Below, piece after piece: positions 1 through 8,313 of a DNA stretch of 64,000 nucleotides. Within the stretch, counting starts at the first letter, position 1, and the number at the start of each line of letters is the position of its first letter. The notes under the pieces were generated by a model, which worked only from the letters and a program-made list of their open reading frames with translations, was not told where the DNA came from and made no database searches. A program made the position numbers and the translations under genes. The DNA is from Marinifilum caeruleilacunae (lineage in GTDB: Bacteria; Bacteroidota; Bacteroidia; Bacteroidales; Marinifilaceae). Where the stretch lies: positions 186,001 to 250,000 of the forward strand of contig NZ_RZNH01000002.1 of assembly GCF_013141825.1 (NCBI RefSeq). Reading direction: 5' to 3'.

Positions 1-69
1 GTTAATTTACGAGTCAAGATAACAAAAAGTGCGATTTGCACTAAAGGATCCAATCAGAAACTTGAGAAA

Positions 70-891
70 TTATTTTTTGATTTCAATCAGAACTGGCAAA
101 TGATCTGATGGGAATCGCCCATTAAACTTGTCATCTATAATCCGATAGCTTTTCACTTTCGTGGATTGATCAACAAAAATATAATCGATTCTATCCCTTA
201 CTGGTTCTGCATGTTTAAAAGCATTAAAGGTTCCCATATCCTGAATCTTATTAATTTGAAGGTGAGCATCCAACATCTTACTGCTTAAAAACTGTATGGC
301 TTCACTCTCTGGTTTCAGGTTTAGATCACCCATTAGGATTACAGGCAATTTCTTTTGATTGAGCTCTTCAACTTTTTGTAATATCAATTTTGAGCTTTCG
401 TACTGAGCCTTTTTTCCCACATGATCGAAATGTGCATTAAAAACAAAAAACTGCTTTCCTGATTTCTTGTTTTCGAACAAAGCATAGGTGCAGATTCTTT
501 CCAAAACAGCATCCCAGCCAACTGAAATCTGATTTGGTGTGGTCGACAGCCAAAATGTTGATTGTTTAACCACCTTGTATTTATCATGATCATAAAAGAT
601 CGCGCAATACTCACCTTTGCTTTTTCCATCGTCTCTACCCACTCCAATGTATGAATAGCTATCCAGTTCATGATTCAAATATTCAAGTTGATGATGCAAA
701 CCTTCTTGTGTTCCGAAAATATCGGGTGAATAATTTACAATTAGCTTTTGAACTTGTTCTTTTCGCAATTCCCACTTGTTAATTCCATCTCCCGGATTAT
801 CGTAACGTAGGTTGTAGGTCATGAATTTTTGAGCATTCATGGAAAGCCCAAAAAACAATATCATTTGAAGTAAAATGATTCTTTTTTTCAT
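70..891 (-). CDS. Endonuclease/exonuclease/phosphatase family protein
   Basis: A 273-residue secreted hydrolase of the EEP (DNase I-like) fold. An N-terminal signal peptide (about residues 1-20, ending SMNA-Q) implies export to the periplasm or surface. Family motifs are visible: GTQEG for the metal-binding Glu, an NAHFDHVG segment, MGDLNLKP with the catalytic Asp/Asn, and a C-terminal SDHLPV with the catalytic Asp-His pair. The length suits a single-domain EEP protein. It lies 47 bp downstream of the GH92 gene on the same strand, with a hairpin between them, so co-transcription would need readthrough. In this phylum such proteins often sit beside glycosidases and may be phosphodiesterases or sphingomyelinase-like enzymes. 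The substrate cannot be told from sequence. The start is an ATG directly before the signal peptide. Confidence 0.88.
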   Translation of the reverse strand: MKKRIILLQMILFFGLSMNAQKFMTYNLRYDNPGDGINKWELRKEQVQKLIVNYSPDIFGTQEGLHHQLEYLNHELDSYSYIGVGRDDGKSKGEYCAIFYDHDKYKVVKQSTFWLSTTPNQISVGWDAVLERICTYALFENKKSGKQFFVFNAHFDHVGKKAQYESSKLILQKVEELNQKKLPVILMGDLNLKPESEAIQFLSSKMLDAHLQINKIQDMGTFNAFKHAEPVRDRIDYIFVDQSTKVKSYRIIDDKFNGRFPSDHLPVLIEIKK

Positions 892-903
892 CTTATATCT
901 TAT

Positions 904-934
904 AAAAAAGGCTGTACAAATCTCACAGCCTTTC
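904..934 (-). terminator. Hairpin between GH92 gene and EEP gene
   Basis: AAAGGCTGT (907-915) pairs with ACAGCCTTT (925-933), and on the minus strand the hairpin is followed by a T-rich tract. It sits just after the GH92 stop codon and fits an intrinsic terminator or attenuator. Confidence 0.6.
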
Positions 935-938
935 TAAA

Positions 939-3122
939 TTATTTCCTTGATTTTAATACAAAAAGTAATTCCCCACCCTGCATAATCTGCTGATGCGTAA
1001 TTGTCAATTGCTGATACTCCTTACCATTAAGCAATACCTTTTCAATATAATGGTTGTTTTTGCCTTGATTTTCTGTAGTAATGGTAAAGGTTTTTCCATT
1101 TGGCAAGTGCAAGACAGCTTTATCCAGCCATGGCGAAGTAATATCGTAAACCCCGTTTGCCGGATTTACTGGATACAATCCCATTGAAGAGAATACCATC
1201 CAGGCCGACATTTGTCCACAATCTTCATTTCCACAATAACCATCAGGTTTGGTCGTATATTGTGTGTTAATAATTCTTCGGACCATTTCCTGGGTTTTTT
1301 CTTCCTGATCGATATAATTGTAGAGGTAAGCAACATGGTGGCTTGGCTCATTTCCATGTGCATACTGGCCAATCATTCCTGTGCTGAAAATTGGCAGTTT
1401 ATCATCTGCCGAAGGGTAATAGGTGAACATAGAATCCAACTTGGCAGAAAACTTTTCTTCGCCTACTGTTTTAATAAATTCAGGAACATCTTGTGGTACA
1501 TACCAAAAATACTGCCATGCATTACTTTCGCAATAGTAGTTGGTGTATTCTTTGGGTACAAAAGGCGAAACAAAATTTCCTTTTGGATCTTTTGGTCTGA
1601 AGAAGGTCGATTTTGGATCATACAAATTCTTCCAGTTTTCTCCCCTTTTCAGGAAATATTCATAATCTTCCTGCTTGTTTAAAGCTTTCGCAAACTGGGC
1701 AATACACCAATCATCGTAAGCATATTCCAAAGTTTTTGAAACCGACCAGTTTTCACCTTCTTCATCGGTTGGAACATAGCCCAGGTGCATGTATTCATCA
1801 ATTTGGCGGCCTTTTTCTTTAGCCGATTCCACACAAGACTGGTAGGCTTTTTCAACATCCATTTCAATTCCTTTGAAATAAGCATCAACAATTACTGGAA
1901 CAGCATGGTAACCAATCATCATATTGGTTTCGTTACCAGCCATAGACCAAACCGGAAGTAAACCCGTCTCGTCATAATGAACCAGGAACGACTTGATAAA
2001 ATCTTCCACTTTATCCGGGCATAAAATTGTATACAGTGGATGAGCTGCCCGGTAGGTATCCCATAAGGAGAATGTGTCGTAACGATCAAATCCTTCTGCC
2101 TTGTGATAGTTTCCATCTGCACCTTTGTGCATGCCATCAATGTCGCTTAGCAAACTAGGAGTCAGGTAGATATGATAAAGATTTGTATAAAACAACTCCT
2201 TCTGATATTCGCTGCCTTCAATTTCGATCTGCCCTAACAATTTTTCCCATTCCATATCGGCTTTGGCAACAGTTGCATCGAACTCCCATCCGCTCAATTC
2301 GGCCTGTAGGTTTTTCTTTGCTCCATCAACCGAAGCCGAAGATAAGGCCACTTTCACCAATACTTCCTCGCCTTCTTCACTCGCAAATGTGGCTACAAAT
2401 TTGGTTTTAGGGCTGACTACTTCCTTTTTATTCGATTTTTCATCTGCTTCGAACAATTCTATCTTCTCGAATGGTCTGGAAAAATGAGCGGTAAAATAAA
2501 CATGCTGATCTCTCGCCCATCCATTAGATTTTCGATATCCAGAAATGGTTGAATCATTTTCCACAATTATTTTGGTATCGTAAGGGTGATCCCAATTTAG
2601 TTTATAGCCCAGGTCAAGGATGATTTTTGAAGCCGAATCCTTCGGAAATGTATATCGGTGAAAACCGACGCGTTGTGTTGTGGTCAACTCTGCTGTGATA
2701 CCCGAACTCAATAGCTCCACTTTGTAATAGCCTGGCGAGGCTTCTTCCTGGTCGTGGGAAAATTTAGAATACGGACGATAATCTCCTTCGGGAGTTAGAC
2801 TCTCGGTAAATTTACTATTCATTGGCATTAGTAATAAATCGTACATGTCGCCAGCACCAGTTCCCGAAAGGTGTGTATGACTGAAACCCGCAATGGTTGA
2901 ATCGGGCCAAAAATACCCTGCAATTCGATCCCATCCAGGCAAGCCATTGTCTGGACTTAGTTGCACCATTCCAAATGGCATCACTGCTCCAGGATAAGTA
3001 TTTCCCGGTCCATCGGTTCCAACAAAAGTATTTACGTAATCGGTAAGTTTCCTGCTCTCTTTTTGTTCATTATTACACGCAAAGAGTCCAATCATTGCCA
3101 AACAGAAGGCTAATAATCTCAT
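939..3122 (-). CDS. GH92 family alpha-mannosidase, lipoprotein
   Basis: A 727-residue glycoside hydrolase family 92 protein. GH92 enzymes are calcium-dependent inverting exo-alpha-mannosidases that trim N-glycan and yeast-mannan branches. The N-terminus (MRLLAFCLAMIGLFAC) is a lipoprotein signal with lipobox Cys16, so the enzyme is probably anchored in the outer membrane. Family hallmarks are the early YVNTFVGTDGPGNTYPG block, the GFSHTHLSGTGAGD segment, the (alpha/alpha)6 region around YDTFSLWDTYRAAHPL, and the late GNEDCGQMSAWM block that carries catalytic or calcium ligands. Length is normal for the family. The next gene downstream is an EEP hydrolase. No SusC/D pair is adjacent, so it is not in an obvious polysaccharide utilisation locus. 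Confidence 0.95.
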   Translation of the reverse strand: MRLLAFCLAMIGLFACNNEQKESRKLTDYVNTFVGTDGPGNTYPGAVMPFGMVQLSPDNGLPGWDRIAGYFWPDSTIAGFSHTHLSGTGAGDMYDLLLMPMNSKFTESLTPEGDYRPYSKFSHDQEEASPGYYKVELLSSGITAELTTTQRVGFHRYTFPKDSASKIILDLGYKLNWDHPYDTKIIVENDSTISGYRKSNGWARDQHVYFTAHFSRPFEKIELFEADEKSNKKEVVSPKTKFVATFASEEGEEVLVKVALSSASVDGAKKNLQAELSGWEFDATVAKADMEWEKLLGQIEIEGSEYQKELFYTNLYHIYLTPSLLSDIDGMHKGADGNYHKAEGFDRYDTFSLWDTYRAAHPLYTILCPDKVEDFIKSFLVHYDETGLLPVWSMAGNETNMMIGYHAVPVIVDAYFKGIEMDVEKAYQSCVESAKEKGRQIDEYMHLGYVPTDEEGENWSVSKTLEYAYDDWCIAQFAKALNKQEDYEYFLKRGENWKNLYDPKSTFFRPKDPKGNFVSPFVPKEYTNYYCESNAWQYFWYVPQDVPEFIKTVGEEKFSAKLDSMFTYYPSADDKLPIFSTGMIGQYAHGNEPSHHVAYLYNYIDQEEKTQEMVRRIINTQYTTKPDGYCGNEDCGQMSAWMVFSSMGLYPVNPANGVYDITSPWLDKAVLHLPNGKTFTITTENQGKNNHYIEKVLLNGKEYQQLTITHQQIMQGGELLFVLKSRK

Positions 3123-3375
3123 AATAAGTATAGTTTATCTTCCAAAGGGTAATTGGAAGATGTAAATAGTAAATTGGCTTTTGGAAATATGCATCAAATA
3201 TAAATAAAAGCTGTGTTTTATCCTTGAAGGAAATTCAAAAAAGAGTAGGAATTATATCGAAAAATGAATTGCCTTTACGTGTTTTACTGATCATGAATAA
3301 ATAAAATTTTAATGATGAAAAGTTGACTAATAATTTTATTAAATTTAGAACACTACTCATCAAATCTTTAACTCA

Positions 3376-4386
3376 ATGAAAGCATTTATCTATCTCATTA
3401 TTGCCATGTGTACTTTCATTTCATGCCAGGTAAGTACAGAAAATACAGTTGAAAATATTCGTGAAGGAGAATATTTAGGGGAAAATGCAAACGACAGTAT
3501 TGCTAAACTATTCGCGCCCAATTTTGTTTCTACTTATATGCACGAAAGAGATTTTACAATGAGCCCTGATGGAAAAGAGATATACTATACGGTTCGAAAT
3601 GGAGCAAGCTATTTTATTGCCGAAAGCAAAATGATTAATGGTGTTTGGACCGAACCCGAATTTGCTTCATTTTCTGGCAACACGAATTACAACGACCTTG
3701 AACCATTCATTTCGCAGGATGGCAAAAAGTTTTACTTTATGTCGACAAGAGCACCCAAAGGCAAAGAACAAAAAGCGGGTTGGTTTTACCAGAACATCTG
3801 GCTAATGGACAAAACAGCTGAAGGCTGGTCGGAACCCTATTTGCTGGAAGGACCAGTTAATACGGATTCAGGGCAGTATTATCCAACATTAACCAATGAT
3901 GGCACCATCTATTACACACACGAAGAAGCAAAGAATGTACAAATGATTTATCGATCGAGCTTGGTTGATGGTAAATATCAAACACCGGAACGATTGCCAA
4001 AGGAGGTGAATCCAACAAATATGCAGTACAATTCGATGGTAGCACCAGACGAAAGCTATATCATTCTATGTACGTTTATTGAGGGAAACAGCATTGGTCG
4101 TTCCGATTATTACATCAGTTTTAACAAAGGAAATGACAGTTGGACTCCGCTAATGAATATGGGTAAAAAAGTAAACTTTCCTAATGCTCACGGTTTATCT
4201 CCTTCTTTATCTCCTGATGGAAAATATTTTATTTTTTCGAGTAATAAGCAAATTCGTCAGGAAAAACCTGTATTAAAAGAGATTAAGAAAAGTGCCATTT
4301 CACCTCAGAATGGGAATCTTGACCTATACTGGATCAAGACTGATTTTATTGAGGAATTGCGAAAGGAAGCATTGAAGAAACAATAA
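3376..4386 (+). CDS. PD40/TolB-like beta-propeller lipoprotein
   Basis: A 336-residue protein with a lipoprotein signal (lipobox ending FISC, Cys17) followed by repeated PD40-type propeller blades. Blade signatures are SPDGKEIYYT (about residue 63), SQDGKKFYFMSTR (about 117), LTNDGTIYYTH (about 170) and SPDGKYFIFSSN (about 280). Such TolB-like lipoproteins are common in Bacteroidota and usually lack a known substrate. It is divergent from the GH92 gene, with 253 bp between, and is followed 31 bp later by an SDR gene on the same strand. I can assign a fold but not a function. Confidence 0.85.
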   Translation: MKAFIYLIIAMCTFISCQVSTENTVENIREGEYLGENANDSIAKLFAPNFVSTYMHERDFTMSPDGKEIYYTVRNGASYFIAESKMINGVWTEPEFASFSGNTNYNDLEPFISQDGKKFYFMSTRAPKGKEQKAGWFYQNIWLMDKTAEGWSEPYLLEGPVNTDSGQYYPTLTNDGTIYYTHEEAKNVQMIYRSSLVDGKYQTPERLPKEVNPTNMQYNSMVAPDESYIILCTFIEGNSIGRSDYYISFNKGNDSWTPLMNMGKKVNFPNAHGLSPSLSPDGKYFIFSSNKQIRQEKPVLKEIKKSAISPQNGNLDLYWIKTDFIEELRKEALKKQ

Positions 4387-4417
4387 TAGATGTGAATTAG
4401 ATTATTAAAATTAGAAT

Positions 4418-5845
4418 ATGCGAATATTACTTACCGGGGCAAACGGCTATATCGGAAAACGTTTACTTCCCATTCTTTTGGAACAGGGACATACCGTATT
4501 TTGTTGTGTGAGAAACAAGCAAAGATTTACGCACAAAGAGCTTTTACATCCCAATTTACATCTGATTGAGGTTGATTTATTACAGGCCAAAACCCTGGAG
4601 AAAATCCCTAAAGATATTGAGGTAAGCTATTACCTGATCCATTCGATGTTACATGGTACCGAAGACTTTGATCAGTTGGAGAAACAATGTGCTCAGAATT
4701 TTATCGATTATCTGAAAAAGACTGAAAATCGCCAGATAATTTATTTGAGTGGCATTGCCAATGAGGATAAGCTTTCGAAACATTTACAGTCGAGAAAAGA
4801 GGTGGAAGAAATTCTAAAACAAAGCAGAAGCTATTATACCATTTTAAGGGCTGGGATTATTGTTGGCTCAGGCAGTGCATCTTTCGAAATCATTCGTGAT
4901 TTGGTAGAGAAACTTCCCATTATGATTACGCCCCAATGGCTTCTCACCAAATGTCAACCCATTGCCATTAGAACGGTAATTGAGTATTTGCACAAAGTGA
5001 TTTTCCATAAAGATTGCCTCAACCAAACTTTTGATATTGGGGGAACTGAAGTGCTGAGTTATAAGCAAATGTTGCAACAATATGCCGAAGTGCGAAAACT
5101 TAAAAGGAAAATCATTACGCTACCAATTATGACTCCTCGTCTTTCGTCGTACTGGCTGTTTTTCATTACTTCTACTTCATACAATTTGGCAGTTAACCTG
5201 GTAAACAGCATGAAAGTTGAAGTGATTTGTCGTCCAAACAATTTTGCACAAATTCTAAATATACAGCCCATTTCGTACAAGGAAGCCATAGAAAGGGCCA
5301 TGGGAAAAATCAAACAACAAATGGTAATCTCCTCGTGGAAAGATGCCCTAAGCAGTGGTAGGCTTTCCAACAGAAACTTTAAGTATGTTGAGCCTCCAAG
5401 TTTTGGTTGTTTCTTTGACACCAAGGTTCTGCCGGTAGAAAACCAACAATTGGCCCTCGATAACATTTGGGCCGTGGGTGGTGACAGAGGCTGGTATTAT
5501 GCCAATTGGTTGTGGAAATTTCGGGGTTTTATCGATAAATTATTCGGAGGTGTTGGACTCAACCGTGGACGAAGACATCCTAATGAAATAGAGATTGGCG
5601 ATTCGCTGGATTTTTGGCGGGTGCTATTGGCAGATAAAGAAAATAAAAGGTTATTGCTTTATGCAGAAATGAAGCTGCCTGGTGAGGCCTGGCTTGAATT
5701 TTCGCTCAACAAAAATCAGTTAGAGCAAAAAGCCATATTCCGGCCAAAAGGTTTGGCCGGAAGGTTGTATTGGTATTTGAGCTATCCATTTCATGTATTT
5801 ATCTTTAGAGGAATGATTCAAGGAATTATACATTACAACAAATAA
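4418..5845 (+). CDS. NAD(P)-binding SDR/NmrA-like protein with DUF2867 domain
   Basis: A 475-residue two-part protein. The N-terminal about 300 residues form an atypical short-chain dehydrogenase (NAD(P)H-binding Rossmann) domain with TGANGYIGKRL as the GxxGxxG dinucleotide loop at residues 7-17. The C-terminal about 150 residues (from PPSFGCFFD) match the DUF2867 family, including the GGDRGWYYANWLWKFRG segment. This architecture is a recognised family of uncharacterised oxidoreductases. It is cytoplasmic, with no signal peptide. The VOC gene starts 10 bp later and the NUDIX gene 12 bp after that, so the three are probably one transcript. The substrate is unknown. Confidence 0.88.
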   Translation: MRILLTGANGYIGKRLLPILLEQGHTVFCCVRNKQRFTHKELLHPNLHLIEVDLLQAKTLEKIPKDIEVSYYLIHSMLHGTEDFDQLEKQCAQNFIDYLKKTENRQIIYLSGIANEDKLSKHLQSRKEVEEILKQSRSYYTILRAGIIVGSGSASFEIIRDLVEKLPIMITPQWLLTKCQPIAIRTVIEYLHKVIFHKDCLNQTFDIGGTEVLSYKQMLQQYAEVRKLKRKIITLPIMTPRLSSYWLFFITSTSYNLAVNLVNSMKVEVICRPNNFAQILNIQPISYKEAIERAMGKIKQQMVISSWKDALSSGRLSNRNFKYVEPPSFGCFFDTKVLPVENQQLALDNIWAVGGDRGWYYANWLWKFRGFIDKLFGGVGLNRGRRHPNEIEIGDSLDFWRVLLADKENKRLLLYAEMKLPGEAWLEFSLNKNQLEQKAIFRPKGLAGRLYWYLSYPFHVFIFRGMIQGIIHYNK

Positions 5846-5854
5846 ATTGAAACT

Positions 5855-6280
5855 ATGAAAAAACGAGTAACAGGAATAGGTGGAATCTTTTTTAAGACCA
5901 AAGATCCGAAAGGAACCAGAGAATGGTACAACAAGCACCTGGGCATTCAGTGTCCTGACGAATATGGTGGAGTGTTTGAGTGGCAAAAAACAAGCAAGCC
6001 TGAAGAAACTGGCTTTACCATTTGGGGGCCGTTCGATGAAAACACGGAATACTTTAAGCCTTCGAAGAAAGATTTCATGTTCAACTACAGGGTAGAAAAC
6101 CTGGAAGAATTGCTAAAAGTTTTAGCCGAAGAAGGGGTTGAAATTGTAGGTGAAATGCAAGTGTTTGAATATGGAAAATTTGGCTGGATTCTTGATCCGG
6201 AAGGAAATAAAGTAGAACTTTGGGAACCCATTGAAGGACCATTTAGTGAAATGTACAAAGGCAAATCAACCTCTGAATAA
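5855..6280 (+). CDS. VOC family (glyoxalase/bleomycin-resistance fold) protein
   Basis: A 141-residue protein of one vicinal-oxygen-chelate domain. Visible features are GIGGIFFKTKDPKGTREWYNKHLG at the start (written here only as position 7-30; key residues are the DPKG turn and the W-Y-N-K-H-L-G helix) and the C-terminal ILDPEGNKVELWEP strand with its metal-ligand Glu. The length is normal for a single-domain VOC protein, which dimerises to form the active site. It has close spacing to the SDR gene upstream and the NUDIX gene downstream. The reaction cannot be assigned; glyoxalase-like isomerase or antibiotic-binding roles are both possible. Confidence 0.85.
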   Translation: MKKRVTGIGGIFFKTKDPKGTREWYNKHLGIQCPDEYGGVFEWQKTSKPEETGFTIWGPFDENTEYFKPSKKDFMFNYRVENLEELLKVLAEEGVEIVGEMQVFEYGKFGWILDPEGNKVELWEPIEGPFSEMYKGKSTSE

Positions 6281-6291
6281 TCAAAATATAA

Positions 6292-6741
6292 ATGACACAA
6301 CCAATTGTTAATTTTTTAGATCCATTAAGTCTACCAGAAGATAATTTGAAATACTCCATTGTCTGTTCGAAATACCAGGACAAATGGGTGTTTGTTCGCC
6401 ATCGTTTAAGAGAGAGCTGGGAAATGCCTGCCGGACATATCGAAGAAAATGAAAGTGCCTTGCAAGCAGCCAGGCGCGAATTATTCGAAGAAACAGGAGC
6501 AAAGGAATTTAGCATCAGGTTGATTGCTGATTATTCCTGCGACTGGAAAGGTGAAATTAATTATGGAAGAATCTTTTTTGCAAACATTAGCCATTTGGGT
6601 GAATTGCCAAAATCCGAAATTGCTGAAATTCGTTTTTTTAAAGATTTACCCAAAGAATTAACTTATCCTGATATTCAGAATTTGGTGTTTGAAGAAGTTC
6701 AAATGGTGTTGAATAAAAAGAGTAAAGTAAATATTCAGTAG
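6292..6741 (+). CDS. NUDIX hydrolase
   Basis: A 149-residue NUDIX-fold hydrolase. The Nudix box (Gx5Ex7REUxEExGU) is complete: G of GHIEENE at about residue 50, then RRELFEETGA. These residues bind Mg2+ and activate water for pyrophosphate cleavage in nucleoside diphosphate-X substrates. It lies 12 bp after the VOC gene and is probably co-transcribed with it. The start ATG leaves a short N-terminal strand before the fold, which is typical. The substrate (8-oxo-dGTP, NDP-sugar or another) cannot be inferred. Confidence 0.92.
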   Translation: MTQPIVNFLDPLSLPEDNLKYSIVCSKYQDKWVFVRHRLRESWEMPAGHIEENESALQAARRELFEETGAKEFSIRLIADYSCDWKGEINYGRIFFANISHLGELPKSEIAEIRFFKDLPKELTYPDIQNLVFEEVQMVLNKKSKVNIQ

Positions 6742-6812
6742 ATACAAAAGAGCGCAATGAATAAGCTAATATCTTTGCGCTCATATATTATCTTACCTAA
6801 GACTCAACGAAT

Positions 6813-7121
6813 ATGTCTAAAATCCATTTCCACTCCGATTTTTATGAAGACATTAAAAATGGGTACAAAACTCAAACTGCAAGATTTAAGGAAGCAGCTC
6901 CTGAACTGGGAAGAGGTGAAGCCATTTTTGATGATAAACCTCCAATTCCCATTGATATCACGAAAGTGAAATACAAAAAGTTTGAAAGCCTAAACCGAGA
7001 AGAAGTACAAAAGGATGGCTTCAATTCAAAAACAGAACTTTGGTCTGTGCTAGTGGGATTTTACCCCCAATTAAAGCCAACAGACCCATTGCTCTTAATC
7101 GAATTTAAACCAGCTGAATAA
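6813..7121 (+). CDS. ASCH-like domain protein
   Basis: A 102-residue protein that resembles small bacterial ASCH/PUA-like domains. It shows the typical short helix then NGYKTQTAR (basic Lys/Arg of the proposed nucleic-acid-binding cleft), an ITKVKYKKFESL strand-turn, an EEVQKDGF segment and a closing LLLIEFKP strand. ASCH domains are thought to bind RNA or act on modified nucleosides. The start ATG at 6813 gives a full domain. Its stop codon lies one base from the stop of the convergent lactonase-family gene, so no separate terminator fits between them. Confidence 0.7.
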   Translation: MSKIHFHSDFYEDIKNGYKTQTARFKEAAPELGRGEAIFDDKPPIPIDITKVKYKKFESLNREEVQKDGFNSKTELWSVLVGFYPQLKPTDPLLLIEFKPAE

Positions 7122-7122
7122 A

Positions 7123-8244
7123 CTAATTCTCAAACAAAACACAAACAGGTTTCGCTGCTTTTGCCTCATCAACGAAAGTGAGTAAACCTGTTTTTTTATT
7201 GCGTTTAAAGCTGATTAAGTTATTGGTATTCTGATTGGCTACTACCAGGTATTTTTCATCTGGGCTCAGTCTAAAATTTCGGGGATGATCGCCACGGGTT
7301 GACACATGGTCGATTAATTCCAAGCCACCATTTTCCATTACTTCAAAAATTGCAATACTGTTGTGTCCGCGATTAGATCCGTATAAAAACTTGCCATCAG
7401 AACTAATATGGATATCTGCGGTAAAACTGCTTCCCTTAAAATCTTTGGGCAAGCTCGATGTGTTTTGAACCACTTGGTAATTGTTTGTATTGATACTGCT
7501 AATGGTATTGTTCAACTCATTGATTACATACATCCACTTCCCATTAGGATGAAAGGCCAAATGACGCGGACCAGCACCTTCTGGCATTGCTATTCGATTC
7601 CTTTCTAAAGCAACAAATTGATCATTCTCAATTTTAGACAGCCAGAGCTCATTGCTTCCTAAATCAACTGCAATAATATGCTTACTATTGGGCTGAAACC
7701 AAACACTATGAGCATGAGGGGCGTCTTGTCGGCCTTGAACACTTCCCGATCCTTCATGCTGATTTACATCCAATAATTCAGATATCATTCCATCTTCGTC
7801 AATTCGCAGAAATCCGGTATTGCCACCTGTGTAATTGGCTGTAAGAATCAGTCCTTCATTATTAGTAGTTACAAAACAAGGGTGTGCGCCTCCACTCGAC
7901 TTTCTGCTCAACAAATCCAGTTCTTCTCCAATTTTATAACTCTCAACACTTCCAACACCGTCAAGTGTGTTAATCTCGTTAATGGCAAGCAGGTTCTTTC
8001 CATTATTGGCAAAGCACAAATAAGAAGGATTTACAGTTTCTGCCTTAAGTTTCAGTTCCCCAAACTTCCCCGATTTATTCATTGAAATCTGATAAATTCC
8101 TTTTGAATCGGTATCGGTATAAGTTCCAATATACATGGAGTAGGCAGACTTTTCCATTTTCTTCTTTCCGGTGTTGTTGCAAGACATAGCCATGAGTAAG
8201 ATGGCCAATAAAAATGCAAATTTGTTGATGTGCTTTAATTTCAT
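7123..8244 (-). CDS. Lactonase (Pgl-type) seven-bladed beta-propeller lipoprotein
   Basis: A 373-residue protein of the 6-phosphogluconolactonase/YbhE-type lactonase family. Blade motifs repeat through the protein, for example MYIGTYTDTDSKGIY, SGGAHPCFVTTNN, GAGPRHLAFHPNGKWMYVINE and RGDHPRNFRLSPDEKYLVVANQ. The start was set at the ATG at 8244 because it places a lipoprotein signal (KFAFLLAILLMAMSC) at the N-terminus. An ATG at 8271 would add nine residues. A GGAGGT motif abuts this ATG, which is too close to act as a normal Shine-Dalgarno site. A Cys lipobox points to an envelope location, unlike cytoplasmic Pgl, so a role in the pentose phosphate pathway is doubtful. Confidence 0.85.
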   Translation of the reverse strand: MKLKHINKFAFLLAILLMAMSCNNTGKKKMEKSAYSMYIGTYTDTDSKGIYQISMNKSGKFGELKLKAETVNPSYLCFANNGKNLLAINEINTLDGVGSVESYKIGEELDLLSRKSSGGAHPCFVTTNNEGLILTANYTGGNTGFLRIDEDGMISELLDVNQHEGSGSVQGRQDAPHAHSVWFQPNSKHIIAVDLGSNELWLSKIENDQFVALERNRIAMPEGAGPRHLAFHPNGKWMYVINELNNTISSINTNNYQVVQNTSSLPKDFKGSSFTADIHISSDGKFLYGSNRGHNSIAIFEVMENGGLELIDHVSTRGDHPRNFRLSPDEKYLVVANQNTNNLISFKRNKKTGLLTFVDEAKAAKPVCVLFEN

Positions 8245-8313
8245 ACCTCCAAAGATAAAAACATTAAGCATTAGGATAACATACAGACAATATGGAATTT
8301 TGATCGACAGTAG

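Noticed and set aside
1212-1682. 156-codon plus-strand open frame
   Set aside because: It lies wholly inside the GH92 gene on the other strand, is rich in Phe/Ile/Cys, and has no family features.
5059-5466. 135-codon minus-strand open frame
   Set aside because: It is antisense to the SDR/DUF2867 gene and shows no coding features.
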